DNA of 64,000 bases, taken from Kwoniella bestiolae CBS 10118 (taxonomy: Eukaryota > Basidiomycota > Tremellomycetes > Tremellales > Cryptococcaceae). Both the position numbers and the translations under genes were made by a program. Location of the stretch: positions 186,001 to 250,000 of the forward strand of contig NC_089243.1 in the NCBI RefSeq assembly GCF_000512585.2. The letters run 5' to 3'. The notes under the pieces are model-generated. The model was not told where the DNA came from and ran no database searches. It saw only the letters and a list, made by a program, of their open reading frames with translations. Below are positions 35,873-45,569 of this stretch, piece by piece. Numbering within the stretch: position 1 is the first letter of the stretch; each line of letters begins with the position of its first letter.

Positions 35873-36707
35873 TATGACTGATTCCTACGGCGCACTTGTT
35901 GAAGTAGGACAAGGTGGGCAGTTAAGTCGCATCAAGGATGCATGCTCTCCTCATACATTCACTGCTGTTCTTATATAAATGTGCTTGCTCATGATGTAAG
36001 AGATGATAGAAGAGTATGCACAAAGGTCAATTACAATACACGCTGCCTGACTTCGGTCCGGATCAAACGGTGTCGGTGTTTCTCTTTGTCCGAGCGTGCC
36101 TTTGGTGACTGAGTGGTCCAAGCGTCCGCTTATACGGGGAAGACATCGGTGTTACCACGTGAGTCCAATCTGAGGCTTTTCTCCGAATAAGAATTACTTG
36201 ACCATAACGTACATGACAATGACCATAGTTGGACAAGCCAGGCGTATGTGAATGTGTCTACATCTTGGGATTACTTATGAGTAAGTGACGGTAAGTCAGT
36301 GAATCACACATGAAGCTGCATGGGAATCGAGATGCAACTCACAGACATACACGATCTGTTCGATCATCATCCTCATCACTCGCGGGTCCAAGCTGGATCA
36401 CTCCATCAATCCATCAATCCATCGAATAAGTAAAAAGTACAGTATGTATGCGAACGGACCCATTGATTGGTTCACTCCCATCACAACTAACCTCACGATA
36501 CGATACTGCGCAGTCATTCAACACTAATACATATTCGAGTCAATTCGATTTGATTCGATTCCATTGGAAGAACCTGAAATTGACACTGACCATACCTTGT
36601 ACTCATTTACTTGATTCTTGCAATCGTTCTTTTCCAACTCATTCAACCATCAAGTACTTCCTCTCATCAACCCAAACCACTCAGTCCCGACATCCAAACA
36701 CCTCAAT
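35873..36707. promoter_or_regulatory. Divergent promoter of GH78 gene and unnamed gene
   Basis: About 0.8 kb. It holds a CGGTCCG at 36054-36060, and three near-copies of CCATCAAT at about 36404-36423. No coding signal. Confidence 0.5.
36054..36060. promoter_or_regulatory. CGGTCCG site upstream of GH78 rhamnosidase
   Basis: CGG-N-CCG palindrome 182 bp before the GH78 start codon, a typical distance for a fungal activator site. Confidence 0.5.
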
Positions 36708-37431
36708 ATGGACTCATCATCCAACAATCAACCATCAAATCCTCCTCATCCTTCACTCTCTCATCAGCTCACCACCCACTCTACTCCTCCTCAAAGTTCC
36801 GCTTCACCTCTCTCTTCAGCTCAACAAGAAACGTCAAACAACGAATCGCATCTCCCCGCTGACACACCACTCAATTCAGCATCCGCTGAACAGCTTGACG
36901 AGATCGAGATGGCTACTGCCATGAGATTCAAGCGTGCTTTGGAGAAAAGTCTCGGAATGGAATTTCCAGAGGAGCCCAATCAATTTGCCAAAGACTTGGG
37001 CTGTCATACCGCCGCAGATTGCGACGCCAAACTTACAGATCTTGACAGATTCCTCGCCACGCTTCCCGCTTCTGGCCCCCATCACGCAATGGCTTTGGAA
37101 GATAAAAAATGACAAGGAGTTAATGGAAAGGAAAAAGCAAGAAGATTTGAAATGGGCGGAACTGAGGGCTCGTAGTATCGCTATGGAGGAACGTAAGAAG
37201 GAACACAAGGTGGAAGGGGATAGAACACAACTCTTATTCGATGCCTTGAAAAAGAAAAGAAAATACAAGACTCCTCTTCCGAACGTTCCGATCCCACCTA
37301 AACCACGCGTCATCGTAGGTCGACCTCTCCAAGCTGAAGTGGAATCGGAAGTCGTCTCACCTCCCAGCGAGGTTCAAACAACAAAAACCAATCCAGCAGA
37401 ACAAGACAAATCCCTCAGCGAAACTTCTTAG
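36708..37431 (+). pseudogene. Unrecognised gene with a +1 frameshift at an A-run
   Basis: The first frame starts at 36708 (MDSSSNNQPSNPP), is Ser/Pro/Asn-rich, then turns acidic and helical (RFKRALEKSLGMEFPEEPNQ), and stops at 37110-37112 just after six A (37104-37109). The +1 frame then reads NDKELMERKKQEDLKWAELR and a basic, coiled-coil-like segment to a stop at 37429-37431. Both halves look like genuine coding sequence and abut exactly at the A-run. So either one A is extra (assembly error or mutation), or the ribosome shifts there. No intron explains it. The combined product would be about 240 residues. No family recognised. Confidence 0.5.
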
Positions 37432-38015
37432 GTCGCCATACTTCGAATTCATTTCATTCTTCTATTGGAATATTCCACAAAACTTCAACAACAAACACGA
37501 AAATACACGCTCTGTGGCCTTTCAAGGTGTCCCCTTCCTGTGAATCTACGTCGTTCTGTATTCGACTTCGTTGCTTTGGTCTTCTTATTCCCGTTATATC
37601 TAACTTGTTCGTATCTCAAATAAACAGAAAACACGCGCGTTGCGCCTTCGAGGGCTTTTCCGTCATCATATTTGGCTTTGATCTCATCACTCTAGCTTCG
37701 ACTTGTATAGATATCCAACCATGCATCATAGACTGTATAAACATCCATATGCTCATATGCGCATAGGTAGAATCTGGGCGACACGTTGACGATGGACCAT
37801 GGTAAGGATTGTCGGTTTGCCGGGCCGGGATAACAAAGGTCCGAGCGTGTTGAACGCGCTCATAATCCCATCCTGTGATTCGGACTTTGCATAATGCTCA
37901 TTGCTTCCATGGATGTCTCTTTCACTCTCCTCCATTATCGCTTCACAGTCAGCGGAATTTCGCGTATATTGCGACATCTTTACTCACTCAGAAGGAGCTC
38001 TGAAAGTGTAACATC
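37432..38015. promoter_or_regulatory. Promoter of the cupin gene
   Basis: 584 bp upstream of the cupin gene with a CGGGCCG at 37820-37826. No coding signal. Confidence 0.45.
37820..37826. promoter_or_regulatory. CGGGCCG site upstream of cupin gene
   Basis: CGG-N-CCG palindrome 190 bp before the cupin start, at the same spacing as the site before GH78. Confidence 0.45.
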
Positions 38016-38558
38016 ATGAATCAAACGAACAATCGACAGGTCGCACCCTTCCGACGAATCGTCACAACCCACAATCAAGACGATACCGATGGTTCCTCCG
38101 TAACACTGCACGATGATCAAGTCCCCCTCCGCCCCGTCCTAGAAGGCAACGCCCATATATCCGCTTTATACTCATCATCCGACGTGCCAACACATAATCC
38201 TCATATAATCAGCGCAGAACATATCACCCAAGCAATGGCGAACGTCCCAGGTGTGGTATATCCCGGAGGAACCAACGGACAGATCACAGATGTCGCCCCA
38301 AACTTTAGGATAGGTTTCCATAGAACCTCGTCAATAGATTATAATGTCCTTATAGCGGGGAGTGCATACATCATTGTACCTGATGGGAAAGGTGGAGAGA
38401 CGAAGACGCTGGTGAAAGCTGGGGAACTTGTGGTGCAGACTGGTACGATACATGCTTGGCAGGCTGGTCCAGAGGGGGCAAGATGGGTTACGGTGGTTGT
38501 TGCTGCGCTGCCTGTTGAGAAGGACGGTAGGAAGTTTGAGGACGTTGATTTTCAATAG
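38016..38558 (+). CDS. Intronless cupin-domain protein
   Basis: A single-domain cupin (RmlC-like fold) of 180 residues. The cupin core reads FRIGFHRTSSIDYNVLIAGS, where a first His lies in FHRT and DYNVLIAG is the first motif, then LVKAGELVVQTGTIHAWQAG, where the second motif carries the last His. This pattern is known from small fungal and bacterial cupins of unknown role found near catabolic genes. It lacks introns, unlike nearly all its neighbours. It sits between the GH78 gene and the first regulator and has a CGGGCCG upstream. A role as sugar mutarotase, lactone-handling enzyme or dioxygenase cannot be told from sequence. Confidence 0.75.
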   Translation: MNQTNNRQVAPFRRIVTTHNQDDTDGSSVTLHDDQVPLRPVLEGNAHISALYSSSDVPTHNPHIISAEHITQAMANVPGVVYPGGTNGQITDVAPNFRIGFHRTSSIDYNVLIAGSAYIIVPDGKGGETKTLVKAGELVVQTGTIHAWQAGPEGARWVTVVVAALPVEKDGRKFEDVDFQ

Positions 38559-39048
38559 TAATAGTCAGGCTGGGACAAGTAAGGGAGGGAGGGACGGGCA
38601 CGGGCAAATGGGGGCAAAAAGGAGGTGAGGTGGAGAAGAGATGGGACCGGTTAATGCGTTGTGTGAGATCCGGAGTACAGGAGGGACACTTGACAGATTC
38701 TCATATAGATTCAGTAGACAGCTTTTTCATATCACAATAGCATTCCTATGGACAAGCTCCGAGCCAATAAGCATATGGATATCATTGAACGGTAATGCAT
38801 ATCCTTCTTTACCTTACCAAAGCATGAGGATTGCACAATCATTCGGAGGACCACACTACGGAAACCAAATTTATGGGAGCTCCGATTTGGTGGTTGTTTT
38901 GCCCTGAATCGAGTATATGCTCATGCTCATGCCCATGCGAATCTGTGCCGCGCATAGCACGGACTAATTCATCTCACATTTATCCTTTTCTCCTATACAA
39001 TTCTCTTGCGATTCCATCAGTACATCACCACGTCAACAACGCAGTACG
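38559..39048. promoter_or_regulatory. Promoter of the first Zn2Cys6 regulator gene
   Basis: 490 bp between the cupin stop and the regulator start. No CGG-N-CCG site was noticed. No coding signal. Confidence 0.4.
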
Positions 39049-41553
39049 ATGCCCAAAATACCTACAGAAAGGTCGCCGTCGACCTCTGACGCTCGAAGGA
39101 ACTCTACCAATACCCCACTGAGCATAACGTGCGCTCCATGTCGTGCAAAGAAGATCAGTAAGATGATTCCCTTCGGTTGATCTTCCTCCCGTGATGTGCT
39201 GCTGATGATATCTATCTTATCACACGTCAGAATGCGATAGTAACAAGCCCACATGCTTGAACTGTGCCAAAGCGCCTTCGGAATGCTTCTACCCGCCGAA
39301 GTTGAAGCCTGGCTTGAGGCCTGGGACGGGGCTGGAGATGATCAAACGTGTTGGTGAGTGTGACCAGACTCGATAGGATGTTGTGGAGAATATGCTTGCT
39401 GATCGGTCGAACAGAGCTGCTGGAAGAGAGGATAGAAACGTACGAAGCCCGTCTGGTAGAGCAGGAGAACCGTCTAGCTCAGCTGGGGTCCGGAGTCGGA
39501 GCCGGAGCCGGTCCATCCTTCTCATACGATACAACCCAGACACCCCTGACCGACCCATTCCTCCAATCCACCCAATCCAACACTTTCAACCCCCTCACAC
39601 AAGCGGGTGGAAGTGTCGTCCCTGCTCAGACGGTACTCAACTCCCTTCCGACCAATATCTCCAACCCTTCTGTCCAATCTTTACCATTCAATACCGACCC
39701 AAGTCCTACAAATCCATTCGATGCAACTGGTCTGAACATCTCCGCCTCGCCAGGCGTGAATATGGCCTCTCCTTCATCATTCCTCGATCCGCATATCCTA
39801 CCTGCAGATGATATTGTCAGGGACCTCTTGACACTGTACTTCACCCATATACATCCGTGGGCACCGATACTATCACCTACGATGCCGGAGTTCAAACCTC
39901 CTTGGACGATCGTTCATCACGCGATCGTAGTGGTTGCATTGCGGTTATCTACCGACCCTAGATTAGCAGGTACAAAAGACCTCATCAAGAAAAGGGCAAA
40001 GCAGCATGTCTTGGCCCATGCAGTGGAATCCACATCGATATCCTCTGTACAGGCTCTCGCTTTACTCGCATTAGACTTAATAGGGTCAGAGCAAGGACCG
40101 AGTAGTTGGGGTATTTTGGCCCTTCTTACCAGATCCGCTGTACATTTGGGACTGTCAAAAGAGGAGGAAGCTCCCTCCTGGGGTGGAGTGGCTCCTCTCC
40201 CTGCGCTGAGTCGGACGATTATCATTCCCCCTCCAACCAGTTGGCATGAAGACGAGTCGAGACGGCGGTTATTCTGGCTCATCTTCTGCTTGGACAGATA
40301 TGCCTGTGTAGCTACTGGGTGGGACTTTGCTCTGCCGGATTCAGATATCAAGAGGAGGTTGCCGTGCTCTGACACAGTTTGGGCGAGGTCGGTGAGTTGT
40401 TGTTGAACTCTTTCGATATGTGTCACACTGCAAAATTCCAGTGCTGATTTCGTTGTTGTGAAAGGACTGGCACCAAAGCCCACCATTCCGTTCGATCTTC
40501 CAGAGGGAAACTCTATACTTCGATCTGGATGATGTAAGCCCCATGGCTTTCTTGGTCGAGGCTCTTGATCTGCTTGGTCGAGCACATACACTACAGAGTC
40601 AGATGTTGGAACCTGGAGATGCTCGTGCAATGAGCAATAGGAAGGATAAGACTCTGCAATTGACGGCATCCACTAAAAGGTGGTTCGCTAATGCCCCGCT
40701 AGAGAGAATCGAACAGCCGGGAATGAGGCTGATGATCGTGAGTGATGATATATTGAGATTCTCATTGGGGACAATATGCTGATATATTATACATAGCAAG
40801 CGGCGTATTATGCGTGAGTTCATTTGATTCAAGGATATTGCTGACAATTGTAGTACTTTACTCAAGCTGAATGGGAATCACGCATACCCTGCTCATGGTG
40901 ATCCTGAAGAACCATATGTCTCAACTTGTCTGGATTCGGCAAAAGCAATGGCGAGCCTCGCTAGTACCGCTAGGGCTCTCGGATGGATGACCACCTCGAG
41001 TCCGCTGTTTATCTGGGGATGCTGGGTGGCAGCGAGGGTGATTTTCGGTGAGTTCAAGTTGCGTCTCAAGCAAAATGTAAAATTATACTGAGATTTCAGA
41101 ATAGTACATGCCTACCTCAACCACCAGACACAGCCAGATGAGAACTTCAACACAATCCTGGCGGCACTCAAAGAACAAGCTCTGTATTGGAGTCTGGCTA
41201 GTGAGTCAACTCTACATTTATCATTTCACATAGTTCACACCATACTGACGATAATTTGTGAGACAGACCAATACGTAAAATTGCTCGAACGGGCCAAAAG
41301 GAAATGGCAGAAATCCCTCTCAGGCGGCGGTCCCTCAGCAAGCCTACCGGATGCGATCCACGTCTTACTGGATTTCCACCGAACGGCATACAGTGCGGTC
41401 CACCAGAATCAGATGCAGGAAACACCGCATGTCACGCCGCCGGAACATGATTTGGCTCACCTGCCTGTATGGGCCGTCCAGCCTGGTTTGGGAGATTTGT
41501 ATTCTTGGTTTGACCTTCCTGCGGGACTGTTCCAGGCTGATACGGGGTTGTAA
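39049..41553 (+). CDS. Zn2Cys6 transcription factor with fungal-specific domain (candidate rhamnose regulator)
   Basis: A nuclear DNA-binding regulator. Exon 1 starts at 39049 and encodes CAPCRAKKIK. After an intron the binuclear cluster is completed: C-x2-C-x6-C-x6-C-x2-C-x6-C, with CDSNKPTCLNCAKAPSEC. A linker and coiled coil (ELLEERIETYEARLVEQENR) follow, suggesting a dimer. The fungal_trans-type middle region has LLTLYFTHIHPWAPILS, SRRRLFWLIFCLDRYACV (the RRRxFW motif) and downstream helices to a stop at 41551. Seven or so exons. It lies between cluster genes, just before LRA3. A CGG-N-CCG target in neighbouring promoters would fit such a dimer, but this is inference. Confidence 0.85.
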
Positions 41554-41814
41554 AGGATTGATGGATATTTTGGGTTTTGGATTATTTGTATATAATATAG
41601 TAGTATACTACTTGGGATGTTTGGCAATGTCTCTTTATGCACCCTCATGGCATGGATGCAGCGAACAGCTTCTTGAGTGGTTACAGAATCGCGGAGAGGG
41701 ACAATCAGTTTGTGCCGACGATAAAACCCGAGTGCAAATGGTCATGTGACAGGATTCAAGACATCTGCGGTGCATGCATAAACCAAAATACGATACATTG
41801 AACTTCCAATTACA

Positions 41815-43641
41815 TTATGGCTTTTGTCCCTCAGAGAGCTCCTTTGGTTTTTGCTCCTCGGTGATCTCTTGGGGTTTCTCATTGGCGTATCCAATACCTT
41901 TGGCAGGTTTGAAGAATGCAGAGTAAGGGACCAACTCGGCGTTGGGGTTCAGCTCGAGACCGAATCCTGGTTCGTCGGTTAGGTTGACTTTACCGTTGAC
42001 TGGGAGGACCTCGTTGGTGAAGAGGTTTCCGAATGAGGGCCAGACGGTGTGTCCATCGGGGGAGTTTGCCTATAATTCATCCATCTGATCAGTACTTCTT
42101 CCCGGTCCATGTACCACTCCGAACACTCACAATGTATTCACAGAAGTCAGAGTTGGGGAATGACATGATGGCGTGGAAGGAGTATGGACCGGATCCGTGA
42201 GGTACCACGGGGATATCGTATGCGGCGGCCATACTAACGAATTCATAACAGCGTAAGCGTCAGCATAATTTGCATAGCGATGAATTGAGTGGGATACTGA
42301 GGAGACTCCACTCACGCAGCAACCTTGATCAATTCGGTGAGACCACCCAACCACATCACATCAGGTTGGAGGATATCGATCGATCGATCTTCGATGAGTT
42401 TCCTGAAACCGTATTTGGAGTATTCGTGTTCACCAGTGGTGAACAGGATGTGAGGGAAGGCCTTCTTGAGGGTCCGGTGTCCGTCAAAGTCATCGGGATG
42501 GAGGACCTCTTCCCACCAATGGATCTTTACTCCGGCATCTTCAGTGGCCTATAGGTCAGATGCACTATCAGCGATCCGTCCAGATCTAAACGTGGGCGTT
42601 GACTAGACTTACCTTGACCAATTGAAGGGTGTAAGGAACGTCCAAAGACATCCAACAATCAACCATGATAGGATAATCGGGACCAACTTCGTCCCTCTTG
42701 CTCTTCAGGAAAGCGACGTTCTTTCGGATACCTTCCAATCCATCAGGTGGACCATGGGGCAAGGCAACCTTTGATCCCCAGAATCCCATCTTCTTGGCTG
42801 AGGCGGATTGAGGGCCAGTGAGATACAGGGGGATCTCCTTCTTGGTTCGTCCACCGATAATCTTGTAAATTGGTTCACCCCTGATCTTACCTACAAGATC
42901 CCATATGGCCAAATCAACTACGGAGATAGCAGCGAGGGGGAGACCTGAATGCGATCGAAAATGATTATTAGCATCAAGTAGTACAGAGTGGACTTTTCGG
43001 TAACTCGGGTAAACGTGACCGGTAACAGACCGACTCACCCTTTCTACCGTAGAACATGGATGCTCGGAACATCTGATCCCAGATCATGTTGGTATCTCTT
43101 GGATCGGCACCAATGACGAATCGGGAGAAGTGTTCCTCGATAAGCCAACAGGCTGGAGGTCCTCCGAATCCAGTAGCATATCCGACCGTACCGTCAGTAG
43201 CGGTGATTTTGACTATGGAAAAAGACCAGATCATCAGCGGTGTTCCGAAACATTGATAAAAAATATGACCCACCGAAAAGACTTCCAAGCACTCCGATAC
43301 CCCACTTGGCTCTGGACTCTCTCCAGTCTGGGTACTTGTGCATAGGACATGAGATATCACCTTGGATGACTGCGTGGGTCCGTCAGCGAAGGTCCCCAAG
43401 TACAGGGAGTTGACCATACTTACTCCAGTGACCTTTTCCTTGTCTACACAGGTACAATCATTAGCGGTGTTCGGTTTGAGCATCAACGGTATCAACTCAC
43501 CTGTGGTAATCACCACCAGCACCTTGGGCGCTAGGAACGAAGGTCTCGAGTTTAGCCTAAAGGATGGTCAGCACGGTACATTGATCGGAAGATATGGCAT
43601 TGTGCTCGGTCACTCACGATGGTAGGCCACTCCTTAGGCAT
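41815..43641 (-). CDS. LRA3: L-rhamnonate dehydratase (enolase superfamily)
   Basis: Removes water from L-rhamnonate to give 2-keto-3-deoxy-L-rhamnonate, the third step of the non-phosphorylating L-rhamnose pathway. It starts MPKEWPTI at 43641. Matches to the RhmD/LRA3 type are AGGDYH and GKGHW near the N-terminus, SMFYGRKG, LPLAAISVVDLAIWDLVGKI and PIYKIIGG. Metal ligands lie in MVDCWMSLD (Asp), HWWEEVLHPDD (Glu) and TTGEHEYSKYGFR (Glu). The catalytic-base region is DILQPDVMWLGGLTELIKV and VPHGSGPYSFH (His). It has about ten short introns. It is divergent from the L-rhamnose dehydrogenase over a 402-bp promoter with a CGGACCG. Other acid-sugar dehydratases are possible, but the RhmD likeness is strong. 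Confidence 0.9.
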
Positions 43642-44043
43642 CTTGTATAATGTTTATATCTGGATTAAGAAGTACAAAGATTAGAGATACGGATGGAGGA
43701 AGAAAGACATATATGAACACAACACATCCACCTCTCATGTGAGCATGTATATATGTATGCTGAATTCGGTCGGTATCACATCTCACCGGCCAACGGACCG
43801 GGTATGAATCGGTTTCCATACTAGCGGGGTATTTATTGTCCCGAGTTGCCAAGTTTTGTCCACCAATATCTCCACCGCGTGACCGCGACCATCATAGGCT
43901 ATCAGGGTTGATGTATAAGTTGACCTGGCTATGAGATTCGGGATCACATGGGCGGAGCTCTAGTTGTACAGATAAAGATAGAGAAAACCACTGTGAACCT
44001 CGTCCCCCTTCCTCAGCACGCTGCAGTACACCAACTCATCACC
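43642..44043. promoter_or_regulatory. Bidirectional promoter LRA3/LRA1
   Basis: 402 bp between the two divergent start codons of the rhamnose pathway genes. It holds a CGGACCG at 43794-43800 and further CGG triplets nearby (TCGGTCGG near 43766 and CCGGCC at 43786). A single regulator could drive both genes from here. Confidence 0.6.
43794..43800. promoter_or_regulatory. CGGACCG site in LRA3/LRA1 promoter
   Basis: CGG-N-CCG palindrome 153 bp from the LRA3 start and 244 bp from the LRA1 start. Confidence 0.5.
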
Positions 44044-45032
44044 ATGTCTTACGGTTTACTCAAGGGGAAAGTCGTAGCTGTCACTGGATGCTCGACCGGT
44101 ATAGGTAGAGCTATTGCCATTGGTATGTGACTTGTCTATCCTATGTCGAGGCGGCCCACACACTCCTCTGACATCTTTATTCGCATGCTACAGGTGCTGC
44201 AAGAAACGGTGCGAATGTCATCCTGCACCATCTCGGAGATTCGACAAGGAAAGACATAGAGGGTGTAGAAGCGGAATGCTCAAAATTCGGTGCTAAGACA
44301 GTGATCGTTCCTGGAGATATAGCTTTGGAATCCACCGCGACTGCAGTAAGTACACTCGTGTACCTACTGCAAATCATCTTCACTTTTATGGCAACGCTGA
44401 CGAGTCTGACGACCACAGATCGTCGAAGCAGGAGTATCAGCCTTCTCTCGAATCGACGTCCTAGTCTCCAACGCCGGTATATGCCCCTTCCACACCTTCC
44501 TTGACCTCCCTCACGATCTATGGAAAAGGGTACAAGATGTCAATCTCAACGGAGCGTTCTACGCTGTTCAAGCAGTCGCCAACCAAATGGCCAAACAGGA
44601 GCCCAAAGGCGGTTCCATAGTCGCTATAAGCAGTATCTCCGCGTTGATGGGTGGAGGTGAACAATGTCATTACACTCCTACTAAAGCCGGTATCAAAAGT
44701 TTGATGGAGAGTTGTGCAATCGCATTGGGACCTTTGGGCATAAGATGCAATTCCGTTCTACCAGGTATGTTCTGTCATACTTGGGCATCACGAAGGAAGA
44801 GAAACATACTGATAATGGCGCGTTCACAGGAACCATCGAGACAGATATCAACCGAGAAGATCTCTCAAACCCCGAAAAACGGGCAGATCAAGTTCGTCGC
44901 GCTCCATTAGGCAGATTAGGCGAACCTGAGGATCTCGTCGGTCCAGCTTTGTTCTTCGCTAGTGATCTGAGTGGGTACTGTACCGGTGCAAGTGTGTTGG
45001 TAGATGGTGGAATGGCAATTTCCCTTCAATAG
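44044..45032 (+). CDS. LRA1: L-rhamnose-1-dehydrogenase (short-chain dehydrogenase)
   Basis: Oxidises L-rhamnose to L-rhamnono-1,4-lactone with NAD(P). Classical SDR: TGCSTGIGRAIAIG (cofactor loop TGxxxGIG), VLVSNAGICPF (NAG), IVAISSISALMGGGEQCHY (catalytic Ser) and YTPTKAGIKSLMES (catalytic Tyr and Lys). These are followed by GIRCNSVLPGTIETDI and the C-terminal DLSGYCTGASVLVDGGMAIS. The order and local sequence closely follow yeast LRA1/RHA1 enzymes. Four exons (from 44044, about 44194, 44420 and 44830) join in phase. It starts MSYGLLKGKVVAVTG at 44044. Pairing with LRA3 on a shared promoter supports the pathway call. Confidence 0.9.
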
Positions 45033-45569
45033 ATTATGTAGACGTATGAAGTTCATTCACCAATAGGCTAATATGTCCGGGTGTGCACCGGACTTCTCCA
45101 CGTAGGAACGTGTCACTGGTTCTTTTGTCTTTTTCTGAGCCGGGTCAGCTTTGGTATGATGATAATCATACATTGTATATATACAGCCCTACACCGTGTC
45201 ACTATAATTGGTCATCTCCCACACATATGATACAGCGTACCGTATACATGCACTCTCAGCGTGGAGGGCTCCATAAGCGCACAAGATGAAAAAATAGCCG
45301 TCGCTTACGCTTAGCTAACCAAGGCGTCCGACTAAACGGACTTGCCGATGATTGCCGTTATGGGGCCTCTCTACGAGTTCTCAAAGAGAGCTCTGTCGCG
45401 AAAACTATCCAATCCTGTATTGTCTATTGGACGAGAGTTCAAGTGCCGTGTCAATTATTCTTTCATAGTTCCAGCTTGTTCTGTCTGCTGTTGTATCATA
45501 TCTGGCAAATTAAGTATATCTTATCGAAAATCTTCGTACCAGCTCAGGATCAATTCGAGATTATTCAAG
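45033..45569. promoter_or_regulatory. Promoter of the catalase gene
   Basis: 537 bp between two plus-strand genes. No CGG-N-CCG site was noticed. An unassigned open frame reaches into the catalase start region and is ignored. Confidence 0.4.
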
